Positions 6,287-6,545 of a DNA stretch of 6,545 nucleotides are shown piece by piece (positions within the stretch are counted from its first letter, which is position 1; every line of letters starts with the position of its first letter). This stretch comes from Gemmatimonadota bacterium (GTDB taxonomy: Bacteria; Gemmatimonadota; Gemmatimonadetes; Gemmatimonadales; Gemmatimonadaceae): NCBI GenBank assembly GCA_029884515.1, contig JAOUHR010000110.1:1-6545 (forward strand), read 5' to 3'. Under the pieces are notes generated by a model. That model had not been told where the DNA came from. It searched no databases and saw only the letters and a list, made by a program, of their open reading frames with translations. Made by a program: the position numbers and the translations under genes.

Positions 6287-6545
6287 TGCCGCCCTGCAGC
6301 TTGGCGCGCGCGGCCTTGGCGTCCTCGAAGTTCGGGAACTTCGCGAGGGCCTGGTCGAAGAGCTGGATCGCCTCGGCCTTGTTGCCCGCGTCCTGCGCGC
6401 TGATGGCGCGCGAGTAGAGCATCACGGCCTGGAAGGGCACGTTCTTCTGCTTCTCGGCCTTGGCCTCGCTGGTCTGCCTGGCCTGCGGCGTGAGCGCCGG
6501 GAGCTTGAGCCCCGTATTGGCCGCCACGCCGAGCTTCGAGACGAG
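6282..6545 (-). CDS. C-terminal end of a TPR-repeat protein (5' end outside window)
   Basis: The frame is open to the right edge, giving about 87 residues before the TGA stop. The apparent GTG start at 6527 is probably an internal valine, because coding continues upstream as LVSKLG. The visible part begins with a proline-containing linker (LKLPALTPQAR), then a charged stretch rich in Lys, Gln and Ala, then one well-formed TPR motif at roughly bases 6300-6425. The motif has the consensus Ala, Phe, Ala and Pro in AEAIQLFDQALAKFP, and the protein ends in a short Gly/Gln tail. TPRs mediate protein-protein contacts. A single terminal TPR behind a linker suggests an appendage on another domain, such as a secretion or envelope protein, but that domain is out of view. 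TPR is recognised with fair confidence; the role is not. It points the same way as the HD-GYP gene but is separated from it by 127 structured bases. Confidence 0.72.
   Translation of the reverse strand, partial: LVSKLGVAANTGLKLPALTPQARQTSEAKAEKQKNVPFQAVMLYSRAISAQDAGNKAEAIQLFDQALAKFPNFEDAKAARAKLQGGT

Noticed and set aside
4259..6403. 714-codon plus-strand frame opposite the HD-GYP gene
   Set aside because: The composition is that of an antisense shadow, and it crosses the structured gap into the TPR gene. The minus strand has the full GAF and HD-GYP signatures.
6145..6417. Small plus-strand frame spanning the TPR/HD-GYP gap
   Set aside because: It is largely antisense to the TPR gene, contains the hairpin arms and has no credible start context or motif.
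1..6545. tRNA, rRNA, CRISPR, insertion sequence or phage attachment features
   Set aside because: I saw no tRNA-like cloverleaf, no regularly spaced long repeats with unique spacers, no transposase or integrase motifs and no terminal inverted repeats.

Overview
The window is very GC-rich coding DNA with G/C-loaded third codon positions. It holds five genes in two blocks pointing at each other and no intergenic stretch over 130 bases. I see no mobile element, tRNA, rRNA, CRISPR array or plasmid feature. The codon style, together with a membrane protein of DUF4105 type, a HyuA/HyuB pair and a GAF-HD-GYP protein of the long-insert subtype, suggests a chromosomal segment from a high-GC environmental bacterium. 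Gemmatimonadota is my best guess; a myxobacterium or another high-GC phylum is not excluded.

Plus-strand block (3-4161): the C-terminal part of a polytopic membrane protein, probably a DUF4105 family member, then hyuA and hyuB. Both junctions are 4-base NTGA overlaps (CTGA and GTGA), so the three genes look like one translationally coupled operon. HyuA has an ASKHA-type ATP-binding fold and HyuB is the partner catalytic subunit. Together they should form an ATP-dependent amidohydrolase or carboxylase of the hydantoinase/oxoprolinase/acetone carboxylase superfamily. The substrate cannot be read from the sequence: no racemase, carbamoylase, dedicated transporter or small third subunit is in view.

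Minus-strand block (6545-4154): the C-terminal end of a TPR protein enters from the right edge. A 127-base gap follows with a three-copy 11-bp repeat, a small UUCG-loop hairpin and a long 16-bp-stem hairpin. Then comes a 666-residue GAF-HD-GYP protein, a predicted cyclic-di-GMP phosphodiesterase with an unusually large insert inside the catalytic domain. Its 3' end overlaps the 3' end of hyuB by 8 bases, tail to tail, leaving no room for a terminator between the two blocks.

I did not find a clearly new multi-gene system. The items most worth a second look are the non-AUG start implied for hyuA, the insert and unassigned N-terminal domain of the HD-GYP protein, and the structured gap upstream of that gene.
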